Positions 54,147 through 63,520 of a stretch of 64,000 nt of DNA are shown here, piece after piece. The notes under the pieces were generated by a model that did no database searches, was not told the DNA's origin, and saw nothing but the letters and a program-made list of their open reading frames with translations. The first letter of the stretch is position 1. The number at the start of each line of letters is the position of its first letter. A program made the position numbers and the translations under genes. This DNA comes from Pedobacter sp. B4-66 (GTDB lineage: Bacteria > Bacteroidota > Bacteroidia > Sphingobacteriales > Sphingobacteriaceae). The DNA lies in assembly GCF_018492665.1 (NCBI RefSeq), contig NZ_JAFVME010000003.1:806001-870000 (forward strand), in the 5' to 3' direction.

Positions 54147-54722
54147 TTACTTAGTAGCCCATGATGGTTCTCCCTGTCTATAACTAATACAAGGTTCGTA
54201 TGTATGGGGTATTTTATCATATTTTAGATTTCTCGAAGCTCCCAAATAGGAATTACAATATCCGTCGATAGTGTATCGTTTTAGTAAGCTAAAAAAAGGT
54301 TCCCCTAACACTTTCTTTCTTATCTTTCCTACAATCCCTGCCTTAATTTCCCCTTTATTTTCAAAATATGTAATTATTTCATCTCTTTGCTTTTCGTTAC
54401 AATTCATAAAAGAGCTTCCATACTCATTTATTGAGTATCTTTTTAATTCTTCCAATCCTTTGTAAAAATTGCTCTTTTCTACTTCAGAAGCACAGTTTTC
54501 TAGTATTCCTATAATGAAAATATGTACACCCGCAGCTTTAGCACCCGCACTTTGAGTTTCAGGAATAATGCAGTCTACAACTTCGGCAAGCAAAATTTTA
54601 TGTTCAGAAAAGTATTCTTTATACGGATGGTCTAGCTCAAAAATAGCTTTATAAATGGAAAATGAAAACAAACCTGAAAAGCCAGCTATTCCACCTATTT
54701 TTAACACCTTACGTCTATTCAT
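54147..54722 (-). CDS. Gluconate 2-dehydrogenase subunit 3-like protein, Tat-exported
   Basis: 191 residues from the ATG at 54722, which starts a twin-arginine signal (M-N-R-R-K-V-L-K-I-G-G); the longer frame overlaps the upstream gene. The family layout is P-E-T-Q-S-A-G-A-K-A-A-G-V near 50-62 and a closing Y-C-N-S-Y-L-G-A-S near 153. Subunit 3 helps export and maturation of the GMC flavoprotein. Spacing to the acetyltransferase upstream is 1 bp, so the three genes form an operon. Confidence 0.88.
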   Translation of the reverse strand: MNRRKVLKIGGIAGFSGLFSFSIYKAIFELDHPYKEYFSEHKILLAEVVDCIIPETQSAGAKAAGVHIFIIGILENCASEVEKSNFYKGLEELKRYSINEYGSSFMNCNEKQRDEIITYFENKGEIKAGIVGKIRKKVLGEPFFSLLKRYTIDGYCNSYLGASRNLKYDKIPHTYEPCISYRQGEPSWATK

Positions 54723-54723
54723 A

Positions 54724-55341
54724 TTATTTCTTGATTTTATCCCAGGTAGCAGTTTCAAAATTAAATCGCTTAATAATACGTGCCGGATTTCCCACTACAA
54801 CACAATACTCAGGAACATCATTAGTCACTACACTACCCCCACCTACAACTGAGTGTTTCCCAATCCTAATACCAGCCGTTACAACAGAATTTGCACCTAT
54901 CCAAACATCATCCTCTATAACAATATTGGCGGTAACAACCGATTGCTTACTTGGAGGTATTACTGGATCAGAATATCCATGATTCAATCCTGAAATTACT
55001 ATATGCTGGGCAAGCATTACGTTATTTCCTATTTCAACGGGGCCAATAATAATATTAGAAATCCCCACTATGGTATCAGATCCGATAAATACATCACCTA
55101 CACCATTGTTAATAACAGAAAAATCTTCAATAAGTGAATTTTCACCTAGCTCAAATTTATTAAATGGAAATAAATCAAGTCTGGTTTTCCATCTTACAAC
55201 AGATGATTTCCTTCGTTTATGTTTAAACGGATTTATGAATATCCTAACCCACAACCGTGGCTTATAGCTAGAAACTAACATCCAATGAACTAGTTTTTTT
55301 AGCTTAGGATTCGACTTTATTTTATCCGAGATAGACATCAT
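54724..55341 (-). CDS. Hexapeptide-repeat acetyltransferase (WcaF/NodL-like)
   Basis: 205 residues. Left-handed beta-helix repeats with I/V-G-x-x at each turn span about 70-185 (I-G-S-D-T-I-V-G, V-W-I-G-A-N-S-V-V, I-G-K-H-S-V-V-G-G-G-S-V-V). The catalytic His is in the G-L-N-H-G-Y segment near 115. It probably O-acetylates a sugar of the polysaccharide. It precedes the Tat subunit by 1 bp. Two ATGs in a row allow 55341 or 55338 as start. Confidence 0.9.
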   Translation of the reverse strand: MMSISDKIKSNPKLKKLVHWMLVSSYKPRLWVRIFINPFKHKRRKSSVVRWKTRLDLFPFNKFELGENSLIEDFSVINNGVGDVFIGSDTIVGISNIIIGPVEIGNNVMLAQHIVISGLNHGYSDPVIPPSKQSVVTANIVIEDDVWIGANSVVTAGIRIGKHSVVGGGSVVTNDVPEYCVVVGNPARIIKRFNFETATWDKIKK

Positions 55342-55351
55342 TCAAAATAAA

Positions 55352-56554
55352 TTAAACAGTAGATTTTATAGCCTTATAAATTTCAGCAACACTATTAGTC
55401 CATGTATGTGAGGAAGCAAACAACTTTCGAGCCTCTATTAACTCAACTGAGTTGTTAGATAAGGCTTCCTCGATAAACCGAACATATTCTTCCTTACCTG
55501 TAGCGAGATAAACAAATTCGCTAAAGGTCCCCATTGCCTCCGTTAATGTGGCTACAACCGGCTTACCCATAGCTAGATACTCATCAACTTTCCTTGGATA
55601 ATTGCCAATTGTGAGTTCATTTAATAATTGTGGATTCAAGCAAACATCAAATCCTTTTATAAAACTTGGTAAGCGGGATTCGGGAACACGACCAATAAAA
55701 TGCACATTTTTCATCAAATTTAATTCATTATTTTTAAATTGATCGTCAGCAGGACCTACAAGGACAACCTGCCACTCTGGCTTTTCCCTTGCAACATGAA
55801 CTAAAATATCAATATCAAGTCTGCTCGCGCTAACTGCTCCCACATAACCAATTATGGGAGTTTTTATCTCTTTCAATTCCTTAGGGATCTGCAAACTGCT
55901 ATCGTCTTTAAACAAAGTCAGATCACATCCCTGTCCAACATAAAAAGATCTCGGATTATATTTCTTACAATAATTCGCCAAATAGATCGAGTTGGCAACA
56001 ATTACATCACTTTTTTCAATCAACTCTGGCTCTAATTGCATACCATGATACCTCCAGTAGTCAACGCCCAACATATAATCTCTAGAATAGTAAACACTAA
56101 CCTCAGGAGATAGCAATTCTTTCAAATAAAATGACCTGAATATATCATTATCATTAAATAGTATTACATTCTTAAAATCAAGCTCCTTCATAGCTTTTTT
56201 TATAGAGGAAGCAAACCTAACATTGTTCCTTTTATTAAGATATCTGAACAATGGTCTAAATTTAATCCAGTTAATAGATTCAATAGTTCTGTCAGGATTC
56301 AACTCCCAAAGATTTTCAAATTGCTTTGTTAAACACCTTATTACCTTGTTAACTACATTAATCCTTTTAGAAATAAAAGGATTTTTTCTATCCTTTATCT
56401 TCGTAATCCGGTCTAAAGGAGGATTTACATACAATACTCTATTGTATTTACTAAACTCCATTGCCAAATTCTTACAATTACTGCCAATTTGAATGTCCCA
56501 GGCTTGCTGGCCAACTATTACGATATCTCTATTTTCTATTAGATCTTGGCTCAT
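55352..56554 (-). CDS. Glycosyltransferase, GT-B fold (GT4 or related)
   Basis: 400 residues. Two Rossmann domains are apparent: V-G-Q-Q-A-W-D-I-Q-I near 14-23 at the start, G-Y-V-G-A-V near 235, H-F-I-G-R-V-P near 285, and the donor-binding P-R-K-V-D-E-Y-L-A-M-G-K-P-V-V-A near 324-339. Sequence style resembles TuaH-like enzymes. It lies 10 bp upstream of the acetyltransferase gene. Confidence 0.88.
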   Translation of the reverse strand: MSQDLIENRDIVIVGQQAWDIQIGSNCKNLAMEFSKYNRVLYVNPPLDRITKIKDRKNPFISKRINVVNKVIRCLTKQFENLWELNPDRTIESINWIKFRPLFRYLNKRNNVRFASSIKKAMKELDFKNVILFNDNDIFRSFYLKELLSPEVSVYYSRDYMLGVDYWRYHGMQLEPELIEKSDVIVANSIYLANYCKKYNPRSFYVGQGCDLTLFKDDSSLQIPKELKEIKTPIIGYVGAVSASRLDIDILVHVAREKPEWQVVLVGPADDQFKNNELNLMKNVHFIGRVPESRLPSFIKGFDVCLNPQLLNELTIGNYPRKVDEYLAMGKPVVATLTEAMGTFSEFVYLATGKEEYVRFIEEALSNNSVELIEARKLFASSHTWTNSVAEIYKAIKSTV

Positions 56555-56630
56555 ATTAAGCTTAGATAATGGGTTTTTTAATAAACAATAATTTAAAAAT
56601 CTCTGAGTCTTAATCAGAAAACACGGTCCA

Positions 56631-57791
56631 CTAAAACAAAGATTTTAATTTCAAATAAAAGTTTTTAGGCCAATCCTTATTCATAAATGGCTTTTCTAAA
56701 TAAAAATAAAATACTGCACTAATTGATAGAATAATTGGAATAAATATGCCCAGTTGCACAAACAGGTTCACAGCGTAATAAGAACTTACCTGAATCTTTT
56801 TTGTAAGCAAAATTAAAAATTCTGCAAAAGGCAGATGGATGAGGTAAATAGTATAACACATCCCTCCTATAGCCATAATCCATCTGTTTACTACAAATCT
56901 GTTCAGATAGTTACCCTTAAATACAGAAACAAAAAATACAAATAAAGAGATTAGAACCATTATCCTGTTAAACAATTCATAATCCCAGCTCCAAAAATAA
57001 ATCAGAGAACATAATGCAAGGACACCTGTAAAATCAAAAAGAGTGTTCGGACTAATTTCGCTCCAATCATTTAAATAAAGATCAGCTAAAAGAAATCCAA
57101 CAAGAAAATACTGAAGATGTCCAAGTATAGTGAAGTTATAGGGCACTTTAAAAAATTGGAAATATTGCTGACATAACACCAGAAGTAAAATGATAGTAAT
57201 GTTAAAAATTCTTCTCAAATATTTTTCTTTGATCTTGAAAAATAACATAGCTAAAAAAGGCGCTAGTAAATAAAACTGAATCTCAATCTCCAAAGTCCAG
57301 GTTGGTGGATTAAAAGGCGACCATTCATTATAAATCAAAGCATGCGTATAAGTAATATTAGCTAAATAATGAGGTAAATATGTCAAAAAAGGAACATGTT
57401 TATGAAAAACAAATAACAGAAAGAATAAGGTCATCCATATTACGTAAGGTGGCTCCAATCTTGTTACTCTTCTTAAAAAATAATTACCAATTTTAACTTC
57501 TTTTTTCCCTTGAAATTTATGGGCAGCGAACGGAAGCCCCAGTACAAAACCACTAATTACAAAAAAAATATACACACCTAAGAAGCCTCGGGCTGCCAAA
57601 AAACTAATGAAATTATCGGATGCAAGAGGTATAAAATCAATAGATGTGTTTCGTTCAAATCTTTCTGTAAAATGTTGTACTAAAACAGGAAGTATGGCTA
57701 TAAACCTTAGTCCGTCAATTTCTCTGATAAGTTTCCCCCCTGATGTAATCCTGGTTAATTTTGAAGGAAGGGAATTAAGGAATTTAAACAT
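56631..57791 (-). CDS. Membrane acyltransferase family 3 (OafA-like)
   Basis: 386 residues with about ten membrane helices. The family start R-F-I-A-I-L-P-V-L-V-Q-H-F near 28-40, with its catalytic His, and F-F-V-I-S-G-F-V-L near 76-84 are present. It moves acetyl or other acyl groups to sugars across the inner membrane, so this cluster has both a cytoplasmic and a membrane acetylation enzyme. Confidence 0.9.
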   Translation of the reverse strand: MFKFLNSLPSKLTRITSGGKLIREIDGLRFIAILPVLVQHFTERFERNTSIDFIPLASDNFISFLAARGFLGVYIFFVISGFVLGLPFAAHKFQGKKEVKIGNYFLRRVTRLEPPYVIWMTLFFLLFVFHKHVPFLTYLPHYLANITYTHALIYNEWSPFNPPTWTLEIEIQFYLLAPFLAMLFFKIKEKYLRRIFNITIILLLVLCQQYFQFFKVPYNFTILGHLQYFLVGFLLADLYLNDWSEISPNTLFDFTGVLALCSLIYFWSWDYELFNRIMVLISLFVFFVSVFKGNYLNRFVVNRWIMAIGGMCYTIYLIHLPFAEFLILLTKKIQVSSYYAVNLFVQLGIFIPIILSISAVFYFYLEKPFMNKDWPKNFYLKLKSLF

Positions 57792-57811
57792 GTTGTGCCT
57801 GTTGAAATGCG

Positions 57812-57904
57812 TTATAATTTTTTCTTTTTTTCAATTTTGTATCCGTTAATAAATCCCCAGACTAAAAATGCGATTGCGGGTAAAGCTAATATTTCAAATG
57901 GCAT
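57812..57904 (-). CDS. 30-residue membrane peptide with lysine tail
   Basis: ATG at 57904 to TAA at 57812. A single hydrophobic helix (residues 3-20) is followed by I-E-K-K-K-K-L, so the helix would be inner-membrane with its tail in the cytoplasm. It starts 6 bp after the upstream GT2 stop codon and lies 20 bp from the acyltransferase ATG, consistent with operon position. It resembles the hydrophobic-plus-basic end of a sorting signal, but no cargo domain is attached. It may be a small accessory subunit or a chance ORF. Confidence 0.4.
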   Translation of the reverse strand: MPFEILALPAIAFLVWGFINGYKIEKKKKL

Positions 57905-57910
57905 ACGATA

Positions 57911-59122
57911 TTACTTTTGAGACAATTGATCAGTTTGTGAATTTGAAGTATGAGGTGTTGGCATGAATGAAACCTTTGCGCGCTTAATTCTAAATAATGC
58001 AATTACCATACACCATAATGCATAAGGAATTTTAAAAACAGCCGACACTAAACGTCTATCACGATAAAATTTTAAAGGCAGAGAAATTAATAACGTAAAA
58101 CATAAAACAACAAATAGCACAATAAAGTAATAAGAGAGAGGACTATTTAGTAAAGCAAACCCAGCTACTGATAAGACAAATAACAGTCCCAAAAGCAACA
58201 TCCTAGGTACGAGCATAGATTGAAGAACTTTATTGAAAAATTCAAAATTCCTATTCACAAACAGCTCACGAAATCCTTGAAAAAAGTACTTTTTAAAAAA
58301 TTCTATCTGAGCGGCAATCCAACGGGTTCGTTGCTGTGTAAAGACCTTAGCGTTTTCAATTTTCTCATCATACACATAAGTATTATTCAGATAAACAATC
58401 TTGTTTTTATCCTTTGCTATTTTGAAATCCATCTCCTTATCTTCACCTACCGTTTCGCCGATATCTTTTAATAACGAATGGAGGTAATCAAATTCAAAAG
58501 CCATTCCTGAACCAATCAATGCAGGTGAAAGTCCTACTGCATAATGACCTTTTCTATAAATATGGTTATTGATTTCTTCGTTGCAAGCATCCAAAAATGC
58601 AAAAGTTGTATTCAGATTCTTTGCGGTTCTATGTGTCTGCACAACTTTATGTTCGTCAGCAAAAGCAATATTTAGATCATTAAGAAAATTGTCAGCCATA
58701 ATATTATCGATATCCAATACCAAAGCTATGTCATACCTATCTGCAGGAATAAGATTCATGGCACACAATAGTGACTTTCCTTTAGTACTCTTTTCAAAAT
58801 AAACAGGAATAACAGTGCAACCAAACTCATTCATTTTATCTATAGCATTCTTACTCAGTCCATCAGCAACCACAAACACCTTAAATTCACCATCATAACT
58901 ATGATTTACAGCTCGAAAACTAGATTCTAGAATTACAGCATCCTCCTTATAGGCTGGGATAAGAATTGCAATCTTTTTTAGTGTCGCTACTCTCCCCTTT
59001 TTCTCTTTCTTCAAAAAATGTCCAGCTATTGCAAAAAACAACAGATAAACACAATTAAAAAGGAGATAAAGTCCAACTATTGCACTTATCCCAAAAACTA
59101 TATCTTTAAAAATATCTATCAT
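57911..59122 (-). CDS. Membrane glycosyltransferase family 2, processive type
   Basis: 403 residues. An N-terminal helix (about 10-30), A-Y-K-E-D-A near 56, A-D-G-L-S near 86, L-D-I-D-N near 136 and the Q-x-x-R-W signature (Q-R-T-R-W near 260) are present, followed by C-terminal helices at 310-390. The Q-x-x-R-W motif is typical of synthases such as cellulose and hyaluronan synthase. It lies 6 bp after the Wzy-like gene. Chain synthesis or single-sugar transfer cannot be separated from sequence. Confidence 0.88.
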   Translation of the reverse strand: MIDIFKDIVFGISAIVGLYLLFNCVYLLFFAIAGHFLKKEKKGRVATLKKIAILIPAYKEDAVILESSFRAVNHSYDGEFKVFVVADGLSKNAIDKMNEFGCTVIPVYFEKSTKGKSLLCAMNLIPADRYDIALVLDIDNIMADNFLNDLNIAFADEHKVVQTHRTAKNLNTTFAFLDACNEEINNHIYRKGHYAVGLSPALIGSGMAFEFDYLHSLLKDIGETVGEDKEMDFKIAKDKNKIVYLNNTYVYDEKIENAKVFTQQRTRWIAAQIEFFKKYFFQGFRELFVNRNFEFFNKVLQSMLVPRMLLLGLLFVLSVAGFALLNSPLSYYFIVLFVVLCFTLLISLPLKFYRDRRLVSAVFKIPYALWCMVIALFRIKRAKVSFMPTPHTSNSQTDQLSQK

Positions 59123-59128
59123 AGCAAT

Positions 59129-60568
59129 TTATGCTTTATTATCTAAACCCAGAGTGTGTTCTTTCCTGTCAAAGTTTGGCGAATACAATACAAAACCCCA
59201 CGACATATAGAGAATCATAGAAGACGGAAATCCGTTCATAACTTCATTTCCATAACTACAAAAAAACAGACCGGCAGTACCCGCCGTCAGCGCAATCATT
59301 TTAACCCTTAACTGGTCATCTTTTAAATTCCAAACTATCCCACAACATTTACCTAAAATATACATGTTCATAGAGAACCAGATCAGTAACCCTACAATCC
59401 CATACATAGTCCACACCTTTACCCAGTAACTATCAGGTGGTATTGTCGATAAGAGCTTATCAGAGTTATAAATTGTTCCATTCATCCCACTAACCCCTAC
59501 TCCTCCTCCAAAAGGCATTCCCGAAAGAATCTCACCAAGTTTCTTTTGGTTATTAAACCTAACATTAAGAGATGGATCTGTTGGATCTAGTGCCGTTCTA
59601 AAGCGATTAATTTGATAAATTCCATTTCCAATTGAGGTATATTTTAAGAACCCTAAAAACAACAACGCAATCATGGACCCGACAATCAACACTTTAAAAT
59701 TTTTACTTAAGAATATTGCAAAAAATGCTGCACTAATTAAAGCAAACAACGCACCCCTAGTTCCTGAAATCAGCATCCCATAAAATAGAATGGCAGCGGC
59801 TAAGAAAAGCAATACCTTTTTCCAAATTTTGAAGGGCCCCATAGCTAAAACCAACGCAATTAAACCAACCTCAGCTTGCGAGGCTCCAAATTGTCCGGCA
59901 TCGGTATAAAATGAAAACACTCTAAGTTGTCCGAAGACAAGATGAGTAAAATCTGCACCTTCATCCAACCACTTTTGCTCTCCTGCCGAAACACCTATAA
60001 ACAGCTGTTTCATCCCATACAGAGCCGCCAGAACAGACATTCCTATTATCAATATTAGAAAAAAGTCTACATCCTTCTTTTTATTGAACATTAAAAATAC
60101 CAGGGGGGCCAGTATAATCCAATTAAAAGAGGTAAACCTAACCTCATTTAGCCACCCTAACAAACTTGCACCTGCTGGATTTACAATTTCCAGTAAGTTG
60201 ATGATAAACCATGCTAATGCAATATATACATAATCATTTTTTGCAGCAGCCCAGTTAAATTTAGATTTATTGATCAACATAGTAAACCATGTTAAACTCA
60301 AAAGTATCTCCATCATGTAACCCCACGGAACCCCATCTACATTTTTAAGCAAGGAATTGATTACAAAACAGTAAATGAAATATGTAATTACTGCAACACG
60401 TGGATTTAAAAATGTTGAAATTAAAAATGCTAGGCCAATACTCGCCGCAATAATAGAAACAGGTATAATAACACCAAATGCATAAGTGAAATAACCCACA
60501 ACTAATGACGTAAGTATACCAAAAACAAGAAAAGTGTTTTTATTTTTAAAATTCAATACTTTGCTCAT
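59129..60568 (-). CDS. O-antigen ligase/polymerase-like membrane protein (Wzy/WaaL)
   Basis: 479 residues with about twelve helices. The large periplasmic loop (about 315-385) follows the S-G-T-R-G-A element near 268 and contains the short D-P-S-L-N-V-R-F motif typical of this fold. As the only such gene here it is the likely polymerase of the repeat unit. It is preceded by the Wzz-like gene with a hairpin in between. Confidence 0.85.
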   Translation of the reverse strand: MSKVLNFKNKNTFLVFGILTSLVVGYFTYAFGVIIPVSIIAASIGLAFLISTFLNPRVAVITYFIYCFVINSLLKNVDGVPWGYMMEILLSLTWFTMLINKSKFNWAAAKNDYVYIALAWFIINLLEIVNPAGASLLGWLNEVRFTSFNWIILAPLVFLMFNKKKDVDFFLILIIGMSVLAALYGMKQLFIGVSAGEQKWLDEGADFTHLVFGQLRVFSFYTDAGQFGASQAEVGLIALVLAMGPFKIWKKVLLFLAAAILFYGMLISGTRGALFALISAAFFAIFLSKNFKVLIVGSMIALLFLGFLKYTSIGNGIYQINRFRTALDPTDPSLNVRFNNQKKLGEILSGMPFGGGVGVSGMNGTIYNSDKLLSTIPPDSYWVKVWTMYGIVGLLIWFSMNMYILGKCCGIVWNLKDDQLRVKMIALTAGTAGLFFCSYGNEVMNGFPSSMILYMSWGFVLYSPNFDRKEHTLGLDNKA

Positions 60569-60583
60569 GAAAGTGATATTATT

Positions 60584-60615
60584 ATAAATGAGCAGATAAA
60601 AGTCTGCTCATTTAT
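60584..60615 (-). terminator. Intercistronic hairpin between the Wzz-like and Wzy-like genes
   Basis: ATAAATGAGCAGA (60584-60596) pairs with TCTGCTCATTTAT (60603-60615) over 13 bp with a 6-nt loop. Only an AT-rich tail follows on the minus strand. It may partly terminate, or protect the upstream export-gene mRNA. Confidence 0.6.
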
Positions 60616-60625
60616 TATGTTAAAC

Positions 60626-62770
60626 CTAACTTTCAACTTGTTTATTGAGAACCCAACCCATAAAGCCAGGATGTTTTGTGATATATTCCAAGTTTTCTAA
60701 TTGTTCATCACTTATTGTCTGCCCAGCAGCAAAAACGGCAATATTTTTTTCGGTAAAGAGTAACCATTCCTTAGCACGATTAATATTTTCCAGACTAGCA
60801 ATATCAACAATAATCAGATCAAATTCTTCCTTTAAGATACTAAAGCCCGATTTTAAATTATCCTTATTTTGAATCTCAAATAAAGAAGTACTATCTGACT
60901 TTGTATTTAAAACAGTAATCAAATCTTCAATCTGAATTTCTTTCTTAATAATGAATGTTTCAAAAAACTGATCAGGGATTAGCTTTTGATCCGACGATGC
61001 ATGTTCAGGCTCTTGATCACCTCTGATTAATAATACCTTCTTTCCAGTCATAGCAAAAGCATAAACCAAACTTGAAGTAAGAAATGTTTTACCCTCACCA
61101 GATAACAAACTAGTAATTCCCAGAATCTTATTACCACCTTCAGAAAGTAGCTGATCTACTTCAAATCTCAGAGAGCGCAACAGATCTTTATAAATCAAGT
61201 GCTCGCTGTCAGGATGCTCTTCTTTCCAAAGATCCCTAACCTCTATACTACCCTTTTTAATCAGATTAATTCGACCAATTACTTTATTATTTGTTACTTT
61301 TTGCAACTGCCTAACCGTATTTACAGACTTATCCAATAAAAAGACAACCAAAATACCCATCAAACAGATTACAAGTGAAGCAACAGCTGAAAGAGCTACG
61401 TACAAAACCTTTTTTGAAGGTTCCGGTACTCCCGGATAACCAGCCTCAGCAAGATTAAGTTTTAAGCCGATTTTCTTTTCCAAACTGTTTGTGTTCGATC
61501 TATTCAGCACTTCAAGATACTCTTTTGTTGCTACATCAGCGTCTCGTTCAAAATTCTGAACACCTGCATCAAAAGGAACCATTGTGTTATATTTTGCCCT
61601 AAGCTGGTTTAACTCCGAATCAATAGATTTAATACTGCTTCTAGCCTGATCTAAAGCTACTTCCAAACCCATTTTTTGAGTAATTAGACTCTGCTTATTA
61701 GCTGTTGGATCTGCAACATAGCGATTAGAAGCATTATTCATTTGCTCAGACAGCAAAACTTGTAATGAATCTACTTTCTTCTTATCGGCAGGATTAAAGT
61801 TATTGTCAACATATCGTTCATTAGCAATCTTAAGTTGATTCTTAATATTAACAATCTTGTTATTATCAGCAATCACACTCCCACCTGCATAAGTCTGATC
61901 ATTACCATTTATCCTTTGATCTATATTAGATATAGCTCCTTGGTTTGATTGAATCAGCCTGATCGCATCAGATTTCTTTTGCTCATAATCTGTTATCTGC
62001 TTGTAGATAATTTCAGATTGTTTATCCAAATTGAGTACGCCATTATTTACTTTATAATTTTTCAGTGCGGCGTTCTTCTCATTCATTAAATCCTCCTTTT
62101 GTTTCAAAAGAGAATCTAACAATACATTAGATTTATTTTGGTTATTGGCCACATCAATACTATAAGTACTGATAAAATCAGACGAAAGCGAATTTACTAC
62201 AAATGCCGAAAAATTAGGATTTTCTGAAGTAAATAGAATCGTAATAAAATCTGAATTGTCAATGTGATAAATAGTCAACTTCTTATTTAAAGATCCAGCA
62301 TCATACTTCATCGATTCAAGAATATCAAAAACCTTTAATTTTCCATTTAGAGCCGGAGTAATCACCGTTTTGCTCGACAATAGTTTTTTATATTCCTCAA
62401 GTAGCGCGCTCTTCTCTGTTGGACTAAGATTTTTGATCTCATCTGAGTATTTTGTAAATGCTTTATAAGGATCTTCCAAATCATGAATTATTAGATTATA
62501 CGACAAAACACTAGTGGTTTTATCCATCTTCATGATCTCCATGATATTTGCGAACTGTGAATTTACCCTAAAGTAATCCTGATTATTGTTTTGATTGGAA
62601 GAAATTTGTTGAGACTGATCTATTAATCCGGTCGAAATTTGAGATTTAGATACATATTTTTTTGGTAAATCCTTAACAAAAAAACCAGTTACTATTACAC
62701 TCACAACTGGAACTACGATCAATATCCATTTATAATGCTTTAACAGCTTAAAAAATTGCCTTATATCCAT
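60626..62770 (-). CDS. Polysaccharide chain-length (Wzz/GumC-type) protein with degenerate P-loop domain
   Basis: 714 residues. The first membrane helix is at about 14-32, a long periplasmic coiled-coil region at 33-440, and the second helix near 450-475. The C-terminal cytoplasmic domain (about 520-714) resembles tyrosine kinases of this family. Walker A is kept (S-G-E-G-K-T), and the Walker B-like I-I-V-D is present. The Walker A' segment reads L-L-I-R-G-D instead of L-I-D-x-D, and there is no C-terminal Tyr cluster. The autokinase function is therefore doubtful; chain-length control is likely kept. Confidence 0.88.
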   Translation of the reverse strand: MDIRQFFKLLKHYKWILIVVPVVSVIVTGFFVKDLPKKYVSKSQISTGLIDQSQQISSNQNNNQDYFRVNSQFANIMEIMKMDKTTSVLSYNLIIHDLEDPYKAFTKYSDEIKNLSPTEKSALLEEYKKLLSSKTVITPALNGKLKVFDILESMKYDAGSLNKKLTIYHIDNSDFITILFTSENPNFSAFVVNSLSSDFISTYSIDVANNQNKSNVLLDSLLKQKEDLMNEKNAALKNYKVNNGVLNLDKQSEIIYKQITDYEQKKSDAIRLIQSNQGAISNIDQRINGNDQTYAGGSVIADNNKIVNIKNQLKIANERYVDNNFNPADKKKVDSLQVLLSEQMNNASNRYVADPTANKQSLITQKMGLEVALDQARSSIKSIDSELNQLRAKYNTMVPFDAGVQNFERDADVATKEYLEVLNRSNTNSLEKKIGLKLNLAEAGYPGVPEPSKKVLYVALSAVASLVICLMGILVVFLLDKSVNTVRQLQKVTNNKVIGRINLIKKGSIEVRDLWKEEHPDSEHLIYKDLLRSLRFEVDQLLSEGGNKILGITSLLSGEGKTFLTSSLVYAFAMTGKKVLLIRGDQEPEHASSDQKLIPDQFFETFIIKKEIQIEDLITVLNTKSDSTSLFEIQNKDNLKSGFSILKEEFDLIIVDIASLENINRAKEWLLFTEKNIAVFAAGQTISDEQLENLEYITKHPGFMGWVLNKQVES

Positions 62771-62795
62771 ATTCTCTATTAAACTCTGCTTCTAT

Positions 62796-63476
62796 TTATT
62801 TAACCTCGGTTAATTTTTTTCCGATAATTTCTTCTAATGAATCTTTTGCTAATAAATAATCTGCTTCAGCCTGAATTTTAGATGAACTGGCATCAGCAGC
62901 TTTTGATCTTGCATAATTATAAGCTTCTAATTGAGCTGTACCTTTTTCATATCTATTCTTCAGATCTTCTACAGCACTTACATTATCCTGCACATTCTGA
63001 GTCTTTATTTTAAGATCATTTAAGAGTCTAATATAGTTATAATATCTTCTTTTTACTTCCATTGTTAATGTGCTCTCATATTCTTCATTTTCGAGCTGAG
63101 CAATTTTAAGTTCAGTTTTAGCTTTTTTTGCCATAGCTGGCTTTTGAAGAAACTGACCGATGTTAATATTAGCTCCAAATTGAAATCCATTCAAATTATA
63201 TGGATTTAGCGTATTCACAGCAGTTTTATTATCCGGTCTGTAAATATAGGAAGCACTTAAAATGTCCAAATAAGATATATTAGCGGCACTGGCAACACTT
63301 TTTGCACGTTCTACATTACCTTCAAACACTTTCTTTCTTGGAAAATTCTCTTTTGCAGATTGAATATATTTATCAAGCATAGCGTAATTAACATCATCAA
63401 TCATTGATTCTTGAGCAAAAGTATTTAAGCTTAAAAACACTAATGCAGTTAATATAGTTTTAAATAAAGTTTTCAT
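62796..63476 (-). CDS. Half-length TolC-like outer-membrane export protein
   Basis: 226 residues with a signal peptide (about 1-21). The sequence fits one TolC repeat: a helix rich in A/K/E (about 30-75), a beta segment with aromatic residues (Y-L-D-I-L-S-A-S-Y-I-Y near 75-85 and F-Q-F-G-A-N-I-N near 99-106), and two long helices (110-220). Normal TolC has two such repeats in about 450 residues. It is 25 bp upstream of the Wzz-like gene. It may form a multimeric periplasmic tunnel for polymer export, in place of or beside a Wza protein beyond the edge. Confidence 0.8.
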   Translation of the reverse strand: MKTLFKTILTALVFLSLNTFAQESMIDDVNYAMLDKYIQSAKENFPRKKVFEGNVERAKSVASAANISYLDILSASYIYRPDNKTAVNTLNPYNLNGFQFGANINIGQFLQKPAMAKKAKTELKIAQLENEEYESTLTMEVKRRYYNYIRLLNDLKIKTQNVQDNVSAVEDLKNRYEKGTAQLEAYNYARSKAADASSSKIQAEADYLLAKDSLEEIIGKKLTEVK

Positions 63477-63520
63477 ATTTTTTTTATATCATTTAATAGG
63501 TAATAGGTTAATTCGAGCTT

